A DNA stretch of 64,000 nt, from the NCBI GenBank assembly GCA_965214205.1, contig OZ243941.1, positions 2,046,001 through 2,110,000 on the forward strand, in the 5' to 3' direction. The position numbers and the translations under genes are program-made. Under the pieces are notes generated by a model. The model did no database searches, was not told the DNA's origin, and saw only the letters and a list, made by a program, of their open reading frames with translations. The stretch is from G963663315 sp965214205. Its GTDB lineage: Bacteria; Pseudomonadota; Gammaproteobacteria; Arenicellales; Poriferihabitantaceae. Shown piece by piece: positions 1-9,312 of the stretch (positions are counted from its first letter, which is position 1; each line of letters opens with the position of its first letter).

Positions 1-669
1 AACCTGGACGAAGACCGCGCCCGGCTGGACGCCATAACGCGCCAACTGGATGATCAGAACCTCGCATTTACCCGATTCCCGGCGTTTCGGGGTACGAATA
101 TCCCGCAACGATGGCAACCCCAATTTGCGGGCAGCCCCATCGGTGACGGAGAAATCGGCTGCTATGCAAGCCATCTGCAATGTATGGCGGATATGCTGGA
201 CACCGATGAATCAGTCCGGGTAATCCTGGAAGATGACGCCGTTCTTGAGGAGGGTTTTGCCGAATTGCTGGAAATCCTGCCCGACCACCTGCCGGATGAC
301 TGGAATATCGTTCGCTTGTACATGAATAAACAAAGACCTTTTCATGTCCGGGAGAGTCTGCCTGGAGGCTTCGATCTGGTTACCTACAGCCGCATTCCCA
401 GCAGCATGACGGGTTACCTGATCAACCGGGAGTTCGCGCGGCTGTTCACAAATTTTTATGCGCGCTCCATGGCCATTGACCTGGACCTGAAATACCCATA
501 TCTGTTCGGTAATTATCGAACCTACGGCGTATCCCCTCCCCCGGTTTCCAAGTCGCGCGCGCCATCGCGGGTGGAGAGTATAGGGAGGCGCAAGAACAAG
601 GCAGTCCTGTGGAAAAGATGGTTCAGGTCACAGATTTATAAAATAATGGAAGCAATGCGCCGAGACTGA
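1..669 (+). CDS. Glycosyltransferase family 25 (LPS-type), 5' partial
   Basis: The reading frame is open from the first base of the window, so the N-terminus lies outside it; 222 codons plus stop are visible. Family 25 members transfer hexoses during lipooligosaccharide or surface glycan assembly. The frame shows the family hallmarks: an early GxIGCYASH-type segment (near codons 50-57, read GEIGCYASH) and the acidic LEDDAVL motif at about codons 75-81, which corresponds to the metal/nucleotide-sugar site. The middle contains a MTGYLINREFARL-like segment also common in the family. The C-terminus is basic (KNKAVLWKRW). It converges on the ammonium transporter gene with 34 nt between stops. Acceptor and sugar cannot be read from sequence. 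Confidence 0.85.
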   Translation, partial: NLDEDRARLDAITRQLDDQNLAFTRFPAFRGTNIPQRWQPQFAGSPIGDGEIGCYASHLQCMADMLDTDESVRVILEDDAVLEEGFAELLEILPDHLPDDWNIVRLYMNKQRPFHVRESLPGGFDLVTYSRIPSSMTGYLINREFARLFTNFYARSMAIDLDLKYPYLFGNYRTYGVSPPPVSKSRAPSRVESIGRRKNKAVLWKRWFRSQIYKIMEAMRRD

Positions 670-703
670 ATCCGGGAGTCCGCCGGTACGTCCGGTTCCC
701 CGC

Positions 704-2041
704 TCAGGTCTTGCGCTCCGGTTCATCCTCATCATCGTGGTCCTCCGGGTCGGGAATAATCAGAAATTCTGCATAGGCTTCTATACCCAGCTCCGCCACG
801 TCCTGACCGAGTTCCTCAACTTTTCGGGATATTCTTACACCCATGGTTTTCTCCAGCGCAAACCAGACAATGTACGAAGAAACAAATACAAAAACGCCGA
901 TTGCGAGGATGCCAACCAACTGAACGACAACACTGCTGTCCGCCTTATTGATGCATACCGCCAGAGTTCCCCAGATTCCTGCAATCAGGTGGGCCGGGAT
1001 TGCGCCGACCACATCATCTATCTTCAATTGCTCCAGTAACTTCACTCCCGCCGTGCATAAAAGCCCACCAATGACCCCGATGATGATCGCCCAGTTATGG
1101 TCAACGATGTCAGGACCCGCTGTAATCGCAACCAGACCGGCAATAGCGCCATTAAGAACAGCCATCAGGTCAACCCTGCCAAGCAATAAACGGGATACGC
1201 TGAGAGCGGCGATGACCCCCCCGGCCGCCGCCAGATTGGTATTCACCAGTACGACACTCATCGCCACAGCGTCACTGACGCCGGCAAGCGCGAGTTGCGA
1301 CCCGCCATTAAAGCCAAACCAGCCAAGCCAGAGGATGAACACCCCCAGCGTGACCACCGGAACATTGGAGGGGGGGGTTGATTTGACACTGCCGTCAGCC
1401 CGGAACTTCTTCATCCTCGGTCCGACCACGAGGGCGCCCGCCAGGGCCGCCCAACCACCAGTTGAATGCACAATGCTGGAACCGGCAAAATCGCTAAATC
1501 CCATTTCACTGAGCCATCCTCCACCCCATGTCCAGGCTCCCACTATGGGATAAATAAATGCGGTGAGAACAAGCGTAAACGCGAAGAAGGACCAGAGTTT
1601 AACCCTCTCGGCCAGCGTGCCGGAAACAATGGAGGCCGCGGTAGCGACAAACACCATCTGGAAGAACCAGTCCGACATGACCGAATAGCCATTCTCCGCC
1701 ACTTTCGCGGTCCGGTCCGAGGCGCCGTTCAGTAGAGCGATCTCATCGGCAGACGGACCGTAGAACGGAATGAAACTACCGATCCATCCGTTGACATCGA
1801 CATACATCAGGTTGTAACCGACCGCATAGAAGGCCAACCCCGCTATGGAATACAGCCCGATATTTTTCAGACAGATGACAGAAGCATTTTTGGTGCGCAC
1901 TGAGCCCGATTCCAACATGGTGAAGCCGGCGCACATCCACATAACCAGAGCCCCCCAGATTAAAAATGAAAAGGTGTTGAGCACAAAGGACAAATCCTGC
2001 CCGATTGCCACCTGGGTATCCGCTATTTCAACTAAATTCAT
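704..2041 (-). CDS. amt: Ammonium transporter, Amt family
   Basis: The product is 445 residues, the usual Amt length, with about eleven hydrophobic segments. It moves ammonium/ammonia across the inner membrane. The twin pore histidines can be placed in SSIVHSTGGWAAL (about residue 190) and AIPAHLIAGIWGTL (about residue 350). The N-terminus carries a marine-type extension before the first helix (DLSFVLNTFSFLIWG), and the cytoplasmic tail is strongly acidic (DPEDHDDEDEPE). A GGAG element lies 7 nt before the ATG and supports the start. It is the last gene of a minus-strand run, 74 nt after the histidine kinase gene, which suggests nitrogen-related control. No glnK/glnB gene is adjacent, which is unusual for Amt. 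The codons for PPSN contain a run of eight C (plus-strand G at 1370-1377). Confidence 0.93.
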   Translation of the reverse strand: MNLVEIADTQVAIGQDLSFVLNTFSFLIWGALVMWMCAGFTMLESGSVRTKNASVICLKNIGLYSIAGLAFYAVGYNLMYVDVNGWIGSFIPFYGPSADEIALLNGASDRTAKVAENGYSVMSDWFFQMVFVATAASIVSGTLAERVKLWSFFAFTLVLTAFIYPIVGAWTWGGGWLSEMGFSDFAGSSIVHSTGGWAALAGALVVGPRMKKFRADGSVKSTPPSNVPVVTLGVFILWLGWFGFNGGSQLALAGVSDAVAMSVVLVNTNLAAAGGVIAALSVSRLLLGRVDLMAVLNGAIAGLVAITAGPDIVDHNWAIIIGVIGGLLCTAGVKLLEQLKIDDVVGAIPAHLIAGIWGTLAVCINKADSSVVVQLVGILAIGVFVFVSSYIVWFALEKTMGVRISRKVEELGQDVAELGIEAYAEFLIIPDPEDHDDEDEPERKT

Positions 2042-2115
2042 AATTGGCTCCAGTTTTCACAATATAACAATAATCAGGATCCTGCATCGGGTAACTGATC
2101 CCGCCCCACTGCCGC

Positions 2116-4434
2116 TTACGTATTCTCTTCGTTTTCACCTTGCGTTGGCCGTTCCAGCGGCAAAAGAATGCACATTTCGGTAAAGCTGCCTTCTTCCGAA
2201 TCCAGCTCAATGGAACCGCCATGGCGTGTAAGAACATCACTGGTCAGTGAGAGACCCAGACCGGTCCCCTTGCCTGGCGGCTTGGTTGTCACAAAAGGCT
2301 CGAAAATCTGTTTTTGTAACTCTTTCGGGATACCGATGCCATTATCACGAATACAGAACCTGACATGGTCATCAGAACGCCGGGAACTGGCCCTGAGTTC
2401 CGGCTCCCAGCCTGCATCAGCTTTCAGCCTTTTTTCGTTGAGCGCCTGACAGGCATTGGTGGCCAGATTCAGAAACACCCGGGATATATCCTGAGGAACG
2501 ACTTCCAGCAGCCCCACATCAGAGTCCAGATCTTCTTTTATGGTCATGTTGAAATCGGTATCTTCGGCACGCAATGCATGATAGGCAAGCTCAATATATT
2601 GTTTGAGCAACGCATTCAAGTCGACTTCCCGCCATTCTCCTTCACCACTGCGGGAATGCTCGAGCATACTGTGTACGATTCCATCGGCGCGCTTGCTGTG
2701 CTCCACGATTTTGCCGAGACTGAGTTTGATTTCTTCGATAACCGCCTCGATTTCCTCCACTATCTCGCTCTCCTTGAAAGCCTCCGGATTGGCCTCTTTT
2801 TCTTCCTTGATCAACTCCTCAACCTCATCAACCAGTTCGCTGGCAACAGAAGAGAAATTGCCGATAAAGTTCAGGGGGTTCTTGATTTCATGGGCAACGC
2901 CTGCCGTCAGTTGCCCCAATGAGGCGAGCTTTTGCTCAGCCACAATCTGTTCCTGAACCTTCTTCAGTTCTTTCATGGCCCGCTCAAGCGATTCATTCCT
3001 GGCATCCAGTTCCTCGGCCATCTTTTCCACCAGATTCAGTCGTTGCACCTCTTCGGAATTCCGTCTGAACACTTCCAGAGCCACAGCCATATCGGTGACC
3101 TCGTCATGCCCTCCGACCCGGACCGGAACCTCCAGGTCGCCACTCGCTATTCGGCGCATCGCTTTGGCCAGACTGACCAGACGCCGCACCAGATGGCGCC
3201 CCACGAAAAGCCACGCGAACAACAGGGCGAAACCCGCGCTCACTACATTGATCACAATCAGCCACAGTATCCCGTCCTTCGTTGATGAGCGCAATGTGTC
3301 GCTCGCGCCGCGGGCGTCCCGATTGATTTTCGTGACCAGATCGTTAACTTCCCCAACCAGATGAATCGATTTACTCCGCGCCTTTGCCAACTCATTCCGT
3401 TCATCTTCCAGGCGTTGCAGGACTTCCCCCCGCAACGGAATGATACCGTTCTCCCCTTCGCCGATTTCGCCAAGACGCCGCAGGTTGTCGCCCAGCAGGC
3501 TCAGGGAAAAATGACGTTGCTCTTCCGCGCTGAAAATCTGTCCAAGTTGTTGTAGAAGAGAACTTCCCTGCAAATCGCTTATCTCGAAACCGGACAACTT
3601 GGCAAATGTACTCCGGGTGTTTGCCGCAGCGCTATTAAAACGGTCCTGCAACGGCGGCAGAAACTGACGATCTGAAAGCACCAGAACCTCATCCAGCAAC
3701 AATACCGCCAGATTGGCCTGCTGACTCAAATTCGCCAGATTACGGTAGATCGTCAGTTCTTCCTCGGATGCGCGTTGTTCGATCGGATGCGGAATGTCGT
3801 CCAGGCCGCGCATCCCTTCCACCATATAAAATCCCTGATTATCCAGAGACTCCACCACAATGCGGTTAATGCTGCGATTCAGATCGGCCAATTCTTCACC
3901 CAGCTCTTCCAGAGTCCGGTTGATCTGCAGGCGCTGCCCGGATGACTTCCGTATCTTTTCCAGATGGGCGGTCAACTCCGTCAGATCACTCCTGAGCGAA
4001 CGGGTGTCTCCCCCAAACATCGAACGCGACTCCAGTTCCTGGATGGTTGACTCCAGCGATCTCCGCTCCCGCGCCAGAAAAGCCGCAACCACCTCGTGCT
4101 GCTGCCTGGACTCAGCTGCCAACAGTCGAAAAGCCCCACTCACTACAATTGCGCTTTGCCGCGTCACATCCACTGAGGTAATCAGGTTCGGAATGCTGTG
4201 TTCCGCCAGATAGGATTCGTGACGCAGGATTTCCCGAAACGAATAATAGGCCACCAGACTGGCGCTTAATGTAAACAGCGCTCCAACAAACAGAATCAGA
4301 TAAATCTGAACGCCAATTCCGCCCAGTAGCTTCTTATGCTGTCCCAGGGTCAACAGATCGTGTTTGACGCTGGGCCGCTTCCTGGTCTTCTGACCCGGCC
4401 GCCTGTGCGGCGCGTCAGGTATGAAATCACTCAT
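2116..4434 (-). CDS. Membrane sensor histidine kinase, TorS-like periplasmic domain
   Basis: The product is 772 residues. A basic cytoplasmic N-terminus is followed by TM1 (about 43-65), a long helical periplasmic region (about 66-385) that resembles TorS-type sensor domains, TM2 (about 388-412), a HAMP region (about 413-465) and a coiled coil. The HisKA box is GVAHEIKNPLNF with the phospho-acceptor at about His515. The HATPase domain has N (NLATNACQAL), G1 (DNGIGIP) and G2 (GKGTGLGLSL) boxes. It belongs to the NPLNF kinase subgroup with a Glu/Lys-rich insert after the H box. There is no receiver domain and no response regulator gene in the window. The ATG overlaps the stop of the upstream binding-protein gene (ATGA), so the two are probably translationally coupled and functionally linked. 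Ligand unknown. Confidence 0.9.
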   Translation of the reverse strand: MSDFIPDAPHRRPGQKTRKRPSVKHDLLTLGQHKKLLGGIGVQIYLILFVGALFTLSASLVAYYSFREILRHESYLAEHSIPNLITSVDVTRQSAIVVSGAFRLLAAESRQQHEVVAAFLARERRSLESTIQELESRSMFGGDTRSLRSDLTELTAHLEKIRKSSGQRLQINRTLEELGEELADLNRSINRIVVESLDNQGFYMVEGMRGLDDIPHPIEQRASEEELTIYRNLANLSQQANLAVLLLDEVLVLSDRQFLPPLQDRFNSAAANTRSTFAKLSGFEISDLQGSSLLQQLGQIFSAEEQRHFSLSLLGDNLRRLGEIGEGENGIIPLRGEVLQRLEDERNELAKARSKSIHLVGEVNDLVTKINRDARGASDTLRSSTKDGILWLIVINVVSAGFALLFAWLFVGRHLVRRLVSLAKAMRRIASGDLEVPVRVGGHDEVTDMAVALEVFRRNSEEVQRLNLVEKMAEELDARNESLERAMKELKKVQEQIVAEQKLASLGQLTAGVAHEIKNPLNFIGNFSSVASELVDEVEELIKEEKEANPEAFKESEIVEEIEAVIEEIKLSLGKIVEHSKRADGIVHSMLEHSRSGEGEWREVDLNALLKQYIELAYHALRAEDTDFNMTIKEDLDSDVGLLEVVPQDISRVFLNLATNACQALNEKRLKADAGWEPELRASSRRSDDHVRFCIRDNGIGIPKELQKQIFEPFVTTKPPGKGTGLGLSLTSDVLTRHGGSIELDSEEGSFTEMCILLPLERPTQGENEENT

Positions 4435-5660
4435 GGCGACATCATCGTTTTTACCGACTGGAAATATCCGGAAGCGTCAAGCCGCGTCAGGTAGACCTGA
4501 TCCGAACCCTGATTATCTTCGTCTCCGTAATTGAGCGCAAAACCATCCAGATCAATCGTACCCGCTTCCCTGAGCGCCTGCAGGAAACCCTGCCGGGTCG
4601 GGTTTTCTCCCGCTAGCCGCACCCCTTCTATCACCAGGCGTCCCGCCAGATAGCCCTCCAGAGAAACGAAACTCGGACTGCTTTCGGGATCAATCTGCGC
4701 CAAAGCGGCCTGATATCTGGATATCAACGGCAGTTCGGGACTGAAAGGGAAAGGGACTACCTGGGTAACATAAACCCCGGCCCCGTCGGGCCCGAGTTCC
4801 TGGGCCAGCGCGGAACTGCCGATGAACGAAATATTGACGAAGTAAGGATTGAAGTTGAGTCGCCTCGCCCACTGTATCATACGAGCGGCCGGTTTGTAGG
4901 CGCCGATAATGACCACTGCCTCGACATCCGCGCGGCGCAGGTCCAGCACAGCCACCTTGACCGCTTCAGTGTTGCGGAGGTATGAAACCTCTTCGGTCAG
5001 GTCCCAGCCCCGGCGCTCTGCCGCCGCGCGCAGCCCCTTCAACCCCGCGCGTCCGAAAGAATCGTTCTGATAGAAAATGCCGATCCGTTGTATGCCCAGA
5101 TCCTCACTGAGCCGGGCGACCATTTCCTCGGTCTCCTGATCATAGGAGGCGCGTAAATTGATCACATTGGGCGCTCGTTGTGTATCACGCAGGAACCCAG
5201 CCCCCGTATACGGCGCAATGTACGGCACCCCCAACTCGGTGGAAATCGGTTGGGCGGCGATCGAGGTCGGAGTCCCGACCGCGCCGACCAGGGCGAACAC
5301 CTGGCGCTCATCAATCAGAACGCGGGTATTGTTGATCGCGGATTCAGGCTCATAACGATCATCCAGCGATTCGAGTTTGAGCGCGTAGCCATTGACTCCG
5401 CCAGCGCGATTCACCTCCTCGAATGCCGCCAACAGCCCCAGGCGCATACCGGCGCCGAGCGCCGCCGCCGGACCGCTAAGCGCCGCGGATTGACCAAAAA
5501 CAAGAGTCTTTTTCGGATCCTGCTGAGTCCCGGCCTGAGTCTCGGCAAGCGCCGCCGAAGTCAGCAGCGCCAGTATCGGCAACCAGAACAGGCGCAGGCG
5601 GCATCCCCGCCCGATTGTACGCAAACTGTCTTCGAGTTCCCCGGACACTTCAGTCAGCAT
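4431..5660 (-). CDS. Periplasmic type I binding protein (LivK/TorT-like fold)
   Basis: The product is 409 residues. The N-terminus has basic residues, then a hydrophobic core and an ALA|ET signal cleavage site at about residue 40. The mature part reads like a branched-chain amino acid/amide type I periplasmic binding protein: LVFGQSAALSGPAAALG near the start, LKLESLDDRYEPE, then ALVGAVGTPTS and RIGIFYQNDSFGRAG. Such proteins bind small amphiphilic ligands. No ABC permease or ATPase gene is nearby. The gene ends inside the start of the histidine kinase gene and begins 16 nt after the STAS gene. By analogy with TorT/TorS, the likely role is to present a ligand to the kinase rather than to feed an importer; that role is inferred. 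Confidence 0.85.
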   Translation of the reverse strand: MLTEVSGELEDSLRTIGRGCRLRLFWLPILALLTSAALAETQAGTQQDPKKTLVFGQSAALSGPAAALGAGMRLGLLAAFEEVNRAGGVNGYALKLESLDDRYEPESAINNTRVLIDERQVFALVGAVGTPTSIAAQPISTELGVPYIAPYTGAGFLRDTQRAPNVINLRASYDQETEEMVARLSEDLGIQRIGIFYQNDSFGRAGLKGLRAAAERRGWDLTEEVSYLRNTEAVKVAVLDLRRADVEAVVIIGAYKPAARMIQWARRLNFNPYFVNISFIGSSALAQELGPDGAGVYVTQVVPFPFSPELPLISRYQAALAQIDPESSPSFVSLEGYLAGRLVIEGVRLAGENPTRQGFLQALREAGTIDLDGFALNYGDEDNQGSDQVYLTRLDASGYFQSVKTMMSP

Positions 5661-5676
5661 TCGCGCACAGGGACAC

Positions 5677-6054
5677 TCAGACCGCTGCGATCACATCGGC
5701 CAGTTTATCCCGGATGTCCAGAATCGCGCTGAATCCACTGATCTCGAATATCTGGACAATATGCGGCGCCAATCCACAAAATATCGCCTTGCCTCCGCCT
5801 GACTGCATCTTCCGAGCGCTCAACAGCAAGGTACGCAATCCCGCGCTGCTGATATATTCCATCTCCTCAAAATTGAAAATCAATACCCCGGACCCCGATT
5901 CCGTGTACTCCCGGATCGCTCTGTCCAGTATATCCACTGTACTGCCGTCCACACGACCACATGGGCAAATAATCAGAGCCTCGCCAGAGCCAGTCGCAGC
6001 CGTCTCCGCCTTCACCGTCAACTTGTCCTGACCTTTTTTGATCTGTTCTGTCAT
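5677..6054 (-). CDS. STAS-domain protein (anti-sigma factor antagonist type)
   Basis: The product is 125 residues, essentially one STAS domain. The conserved motif is FEEMEYISSAGLRTLLLSA, with Ser69/Ser70 at the position phosphorylated in SpoIIAA-type proteins. STAS proteins of this size bind anti-sigma/serine kinase partners or act as output modules in signalling switches. A purine-rich GGGGAAG lies a few bases before the ATG. It is the first gene of the four-gene minus-strand run (STAS, binding protein, histidine kinase, Amt), 16 nt before the binding-protein gene. No serine kinase (SpoIIAB/RsbW type) or PP2C phosphatase gene is visible, so its partner must be elsewhere or be the histidine kinase itself. 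Confidence 0.85.
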   Translation of the reverse strand: MTEQIKKGQDKLTVKAETAATGSGEALIICPCGRVDGSTVDILDRAIREYTESGSGVLIFNFEEMEYISSAGLRTLLLSARKMQSGGGKAIFCGLAPHIVQIFEISGFSAILDIRDKLADVIAAV

Positions 6055-6094
6055 TCATCTTCCCCAGTTATTTTGCATCGTTAGGATAACACAA

Positions 6095-6110
6095 TTCATT
6101 CAGGAATGAA
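6095..6110. promoter_or_regulatory. Inverted repeat upstream of the STAS gene
   Basis: A 7-bp perfect inverted repeat with a 2-nt centre (TTCATTC-AG-GAATGAA) lies 41 nt before the STAS start, in the 101-nt gap between the thiolase stop and the STAS start. It could be an operator for the sensing operon or a short terminator stem for unrelated transcription; no U-run follows. Function is inferred only from position. Confidence 0.3.
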
Positions 6111-6155
6111 GCCCTGAAGGTATAGTCGACCAGCATGGCTGTCCGGGCGCCCGGA

Positions 6156-7352
6156 TCAGGGCTCCCTTTCGAAAAGACCGGCAATGCCCTGGCCGCCTCC
6201 AATACACATGGTCACCACCGCGTACCGGCCGCCGCTCCGTTCCAGCTCGGAAATGGCTTTCTCCGCAATAATCACGCCGGTCGCGCCAATCGGGTGGCCC
6301 AATGAAATGCCGCTGCCGTTGGGATTCAGCTTGCTTTCCGGAATGTCGAGGTCGCGCGCGACCGCGATCGCCTGAGCGGCAAAGGCTTCATTGACTTCCC
6401 AGACATCAATGTCCTGAACCGAGAAATCCGTGTCTTCGAGAAGATTACGTACCGCCGGCACCGGCCCGATTCCCATGTACGCCGGTTCAACCCCGGCAAA
6501 GGCATACTTCACCAGACGGGCCCGCGGCTTCAATCCGCGCTTTTCACATTGTTGCCGGCTCATCAATACCATCGCCGCGGCTCCATCATTAATCCCGGAG
6601 GCATTGCCCGCGGTCACCGTGCCATCCTCCTTGAACACGGGTTTCAGCTTTTGCATATCTTCAATCCCGGAATCAAAACGGACATGCTCATCCTGATCGA
6701 ATATTTGCGCGCCCTTTCGGGATTTTAGCTCAATCGGTACAATCTGGTCCTTGAAACGCCCCCGCTCAATCGCGTTTTGCGCCCGGCGATGGCTGGTCAG
6801 CGCGAAGGCGTCCTGTTCGCCTCGGGACACACCCCATTTTTCGGCGATGTTTTCCGCCGTGACCCCCATGTGGCAGCCTTCCATCGGGCAATGCAGGGCA
6901 GCCAGCATCATGTCCTGCAGTTTACCATCCCCCAGACGGTTGCCGTATCGTACCCCGGTCGCCAGATACCCGCCCCGGCTCATCACCTCGACCCCTCCGG
7001 CCAGCGCCGTATCGCACATCCCCAGTTCAATCTGCTGCGCCGAGGTGACAATGGCCTGCATGCCGCTGCCACACAGGCGATTGACGGTGACCGCCACCGC
7101 GCTGTGAGGCAATCCGCCATTGAGCGCCATCACTCTGGATATATACGCGTCATGCGGTTCGGTATGAATCACGTTGCCGACGGTGACATGTCCCACCGAT
7201 TGTCCATCAATCCCCGCTCTTTTTACCGCTTCCGATACCACGGCGGCGCCGAGTTCCGCCGGAGAATGGTTTTTCAGACTACCGCCAAAACTGCCGACCG
7301 CCGTCCGGACGCCACTCACAATGACCACTTCATTCTTCTGCATCTGTTTCAA
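6156..7352 (-). CDS. Acetyl-CoA C-acetyltransferase (thiolase)
   Basis: The product is 398 residues, typical of biosynthetic/degradative thiolases. The nucleophilic cysteine is Cys94 in NRLCGSGMQAI, the catalytic histidines are in the NEAFAAQA region and GHPIGATG, and the second cysteine is in MCIGGGQG near the C-terminus. The enzyme cleaves acetoacetyl-CoA with CoA to two acetyl-CoA, or runs in reverse. The start overlaps the end of the acetoacetyl-CoA synthetase gene by 23 nt, so the two are in one operon and their reactions are consecutive: acetoacetate to acetoacetyl-CoA to acetyl-CoA. An in-frame ATG three codons downstream is an alternative start. A second thiolase gene is present in the liu operon. 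Confidence 0.93.
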   Translation of the reverse strand: MKQMQKNEVVIVSGVRTAVGSFGGSLKNHSPAELGAAVVSEAVKRAGIDGQSVGHVTVGNVIHTEPHDAYISRVMALNGGLPHSAVAVTVNRLCGSGMQAIVTSAQQIELGMCDTALAGGVEVMSRGGYLATGVRYGNRLGDGKLQDMMLAALHCPMEGCHMGVTAENIAEKWGVSRGEQDAFALTSHRRAQNAIERGRFKDQIVPIELKSRKGAQIFDQDEHVRFDSGIEDMQKLKPVFKEDGTVTAGNASGINDGAAAMVLMSRQQCEKRGLKPRARLVKYAFAGVEPAYMGIGPVPAVRNLLEDTDFSVQDIDVWEVNEAFAAQAIAVARDLDIPESKLNPNGSGISLGHPIGATGVIIAEKAISELERSGGRYAVVTMCIGGGQGIAGLFEREP

Positions 7353-9300
7353 GTTCCTCTATATTCCGAAAATATTCAAGCGCTTCGGGATTGGCCAGCG
7401 CTTCTGTGTTTTTGACCGCCTCGCCATGAACCACGTTCCGCGCCGCGAGTTCCACGATCTTGCCGCTCAGTGTCCGCGGTATATCCGGCACGGCGATAAT
7501 TTTCTTCGGTACATGTCTCGGCGAGGCGTTTTCCCGGATTGTCCGTCGAATCGAATCCTTCAGACAATCGGTTAATTCCACTCCGTCACGCAGCATCACG
7601 AACAACACCACCCGGACATCTCCATCCCATTTTTGCGCGACACAAAGACTTTCCAGCACTTCATCTGTTTTTTCGACCTGACGATAAATTTCCGCCGTGC
7701 CAATCCGGACCCCGCCCGGATTGAGCGTCGCGTCGGAACGGCCATGGATGATCACGCCATCATTGGCGGTCATTTCCGCATAATCCCCATGCGCCCATAC
7801 ATTCCGGAAACGGGAAAAATAGGACTCATGGTAGCGTCTGTCATCCGGCTCATTCCAGAATCCCAGCGGCATACTGGGGAACGGGCGGGTGCAAACCAGT
7901 TCCGCGCATTTCCCCCTGAGCGGGGTCGGGTCGTCATACCCCCCTTCGTATACATCCACAGCCATCCCCAGGCCAGCGCCCTGGATTTCGCCCCGGTATA
8001 CCGGCCGCATCGGGTTGCCTAGCACAAAACACGAAATGATATCCGTACCGCCGGAAATGGAGGAAAGCATGACATCGGCCTTGATATCCTGATAAACGTA
8101 ATCAAAGTTTTCCGGCGCCAGCGGCGACCCGGTCGACAGGATCGTCCTGATGTTTGAAAGATCATTTTCCCGCCCCGGCGCCAGGCCGGACTTGGCGCAG
8201 GCGGCGATGTAACGAGCGCTGGTCCCGAAAATGGAAATTTTCAGCGAGTCCGCCATTTTCCACATCGCGTTCCGATCCGGGTAAAACGGCGACCCGTCAT
8301 ACAGAATCAGAGTACATCCGTTTGCCAGGCCGCTTGCCAGCCAGTTCCACATCATCCAGCCGCAAGTCGTGAAAAAGAACAGGCGGTCCCGTCTGTTTAC
8401 GTCGGTATGCAGTAAATGCTCCTTGACATGCTGCAGCAATGTTCCGCCCGCGCCATGCACAATGCACTTCGGCTTGCCGGTCGTGCCGGATGAATAAAGA
8501 ATGTAAAGCGGATGATCGAACGGCAACTGCGTGAATTCCATATCTCCGGAGTCGGTCTCGAAATCCCCGAAAAGCATGGCATCACCCAGACCGCTGATAT
8601 CAGGAGTTGAATCCAGGTACGGAACCACGATCACTTTTTCCACAGAAGGAATGTTCATTACCACGGATTTGACCGACTCCATCATCCCGTAGCGCTTCCC
8701 GTTATAGTGGTAGCCATCCACACAAAACAGGACTTTCGGCTGGATCTGGGCAAACCGTTCCAGCGCTCCGTTGACCCCGAAATCCGGTGAACAGGATGAC
8801 CAGACCGCCCCCAGGCTGGCCGCCGCCAGCATCGCGATCACCGCTTCCGGGCTATTGGTCAGATAGCCTGCAACCCGGTCTCCCGGCCTGACTCCGAGCG
8901 CTTTCAGTAATTCCGAACAACGAATGACCTCCCTGAAAAGCTGCCGGTAGGACAGTTCTCCGCCAGTCCCGGTTTCATTGCGAAATACCAGCGCCGGCCG
9001 GTCATCCCGAAAGCGAAGCAGGTTCTCAGCGAAGTTCAACCGGGCGCCTTCAAACCACACGGCTCCGGGCATGGCTTCCGGATTGGTCAGGACACGATCC
9101 CATCTCCGGGAACTGATTACACCCGACAACTCCCACAGCGCCGGCCAGAACTCATCGCTGCGCTCTATACTCCATTGATAAAGGGAATCATAGTCATTGA
9201 CCTGTGGATGAACGGCTGTTATCCGCTGGATGAATTCATGGAGGTTGCTCTTCAGGATTCTTTCGCTGGAGGGCTGCCAGAGAGGTGCCGTCATGCCCAT
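7330..9300 (-). CDS. aacS: Acetoacetyl-CoA synthetase (acetoacetate-CoA ligase)
   Basis: The product is 656 residues, an adenylate-forming enzyme of the usual AacS length. The AMP-binding P-loop-like motif is LYSSGTTGKPKCIVHGAGG, followed by SGGTDIISCFV and the hinge/lysine part GRSDATLNPGGVRIGTAEIY. The C-terminal catalytic lysine is in IPRTLSGKIVELA, and the tail contains the AacS-typical ANPEALEYF. It activates acetoacetate with ATP and CoA. It lies 12 nt after the ferredoxin gene and overlaps the thiolase gene, which makes it the middle gene of a ketone-body utilisation operon. Acetoacetate is the product of HMG-CoA lyase encoded by the opposing liu operon, so the two clusters fit one pathway. 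Confidence 0.94.
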   Translation of the reverse strand: MGMTAPLWQPSSERILKSNLHEFIQRITAVHPQVNDYDSLYQWSIERSDEFWPALWELSGVISSRRWDRVLTNPEAMPGAVWFEGARLNFAENLLRFRDDRPALVFRNETGTGGELSYRQLFREVIRCSELLKALGVRPGDRVAGYLTNSPEAVIAMLAAASLGAVWSSCSPDFGVNGALERFAQIQPKVLFCVDGYHYNGKRYGMMESVKSVVMNIPSVEKVIVVPYLDSTPDISGLGDAMLFGDFETDSGDMEFTQLPFDHPLYILYSSGTTGKPKCIVHGAGGTLLQHVKEHLLHTDVNRRDRLFFFTTCGWMMWNWLASGLANGCTLILYDGSPFYPDRNAMWKMADSLKISIFGTSARYIAACAKSGLAPGRENDLSNIRTILSTGSPLAPENFDYVYQDIKADVMLSSISGGTDIISCFVLGNPMRPVYRGEIQGAGLGMAVDVYEGGYDDPTPLRGKCAELVCTRPFPSMPLGFWNEPDDRRYHESYFSRFRNVWAHGDYAEMTANDGVIIHGRSDATLNPGGVRIGTAEIYRQVEKTDEVLESLCVAQKWDGDVRVVLFVMLRDGVELTDCLKDSIRRTIRENASPRHVPKKIIAVPDIPRTLSGKIVELAARNVVHGEAVKNTEALANPEALEYFRNIEELETDAEE

Positions 9301-9312
9301 CAGGAACGCCTC

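Noticed and set aside
670..703. Terminator between the glycosyltransferase and amt
   Set aside because: Only a weak CCGG-type inverted repeat and no T-run.
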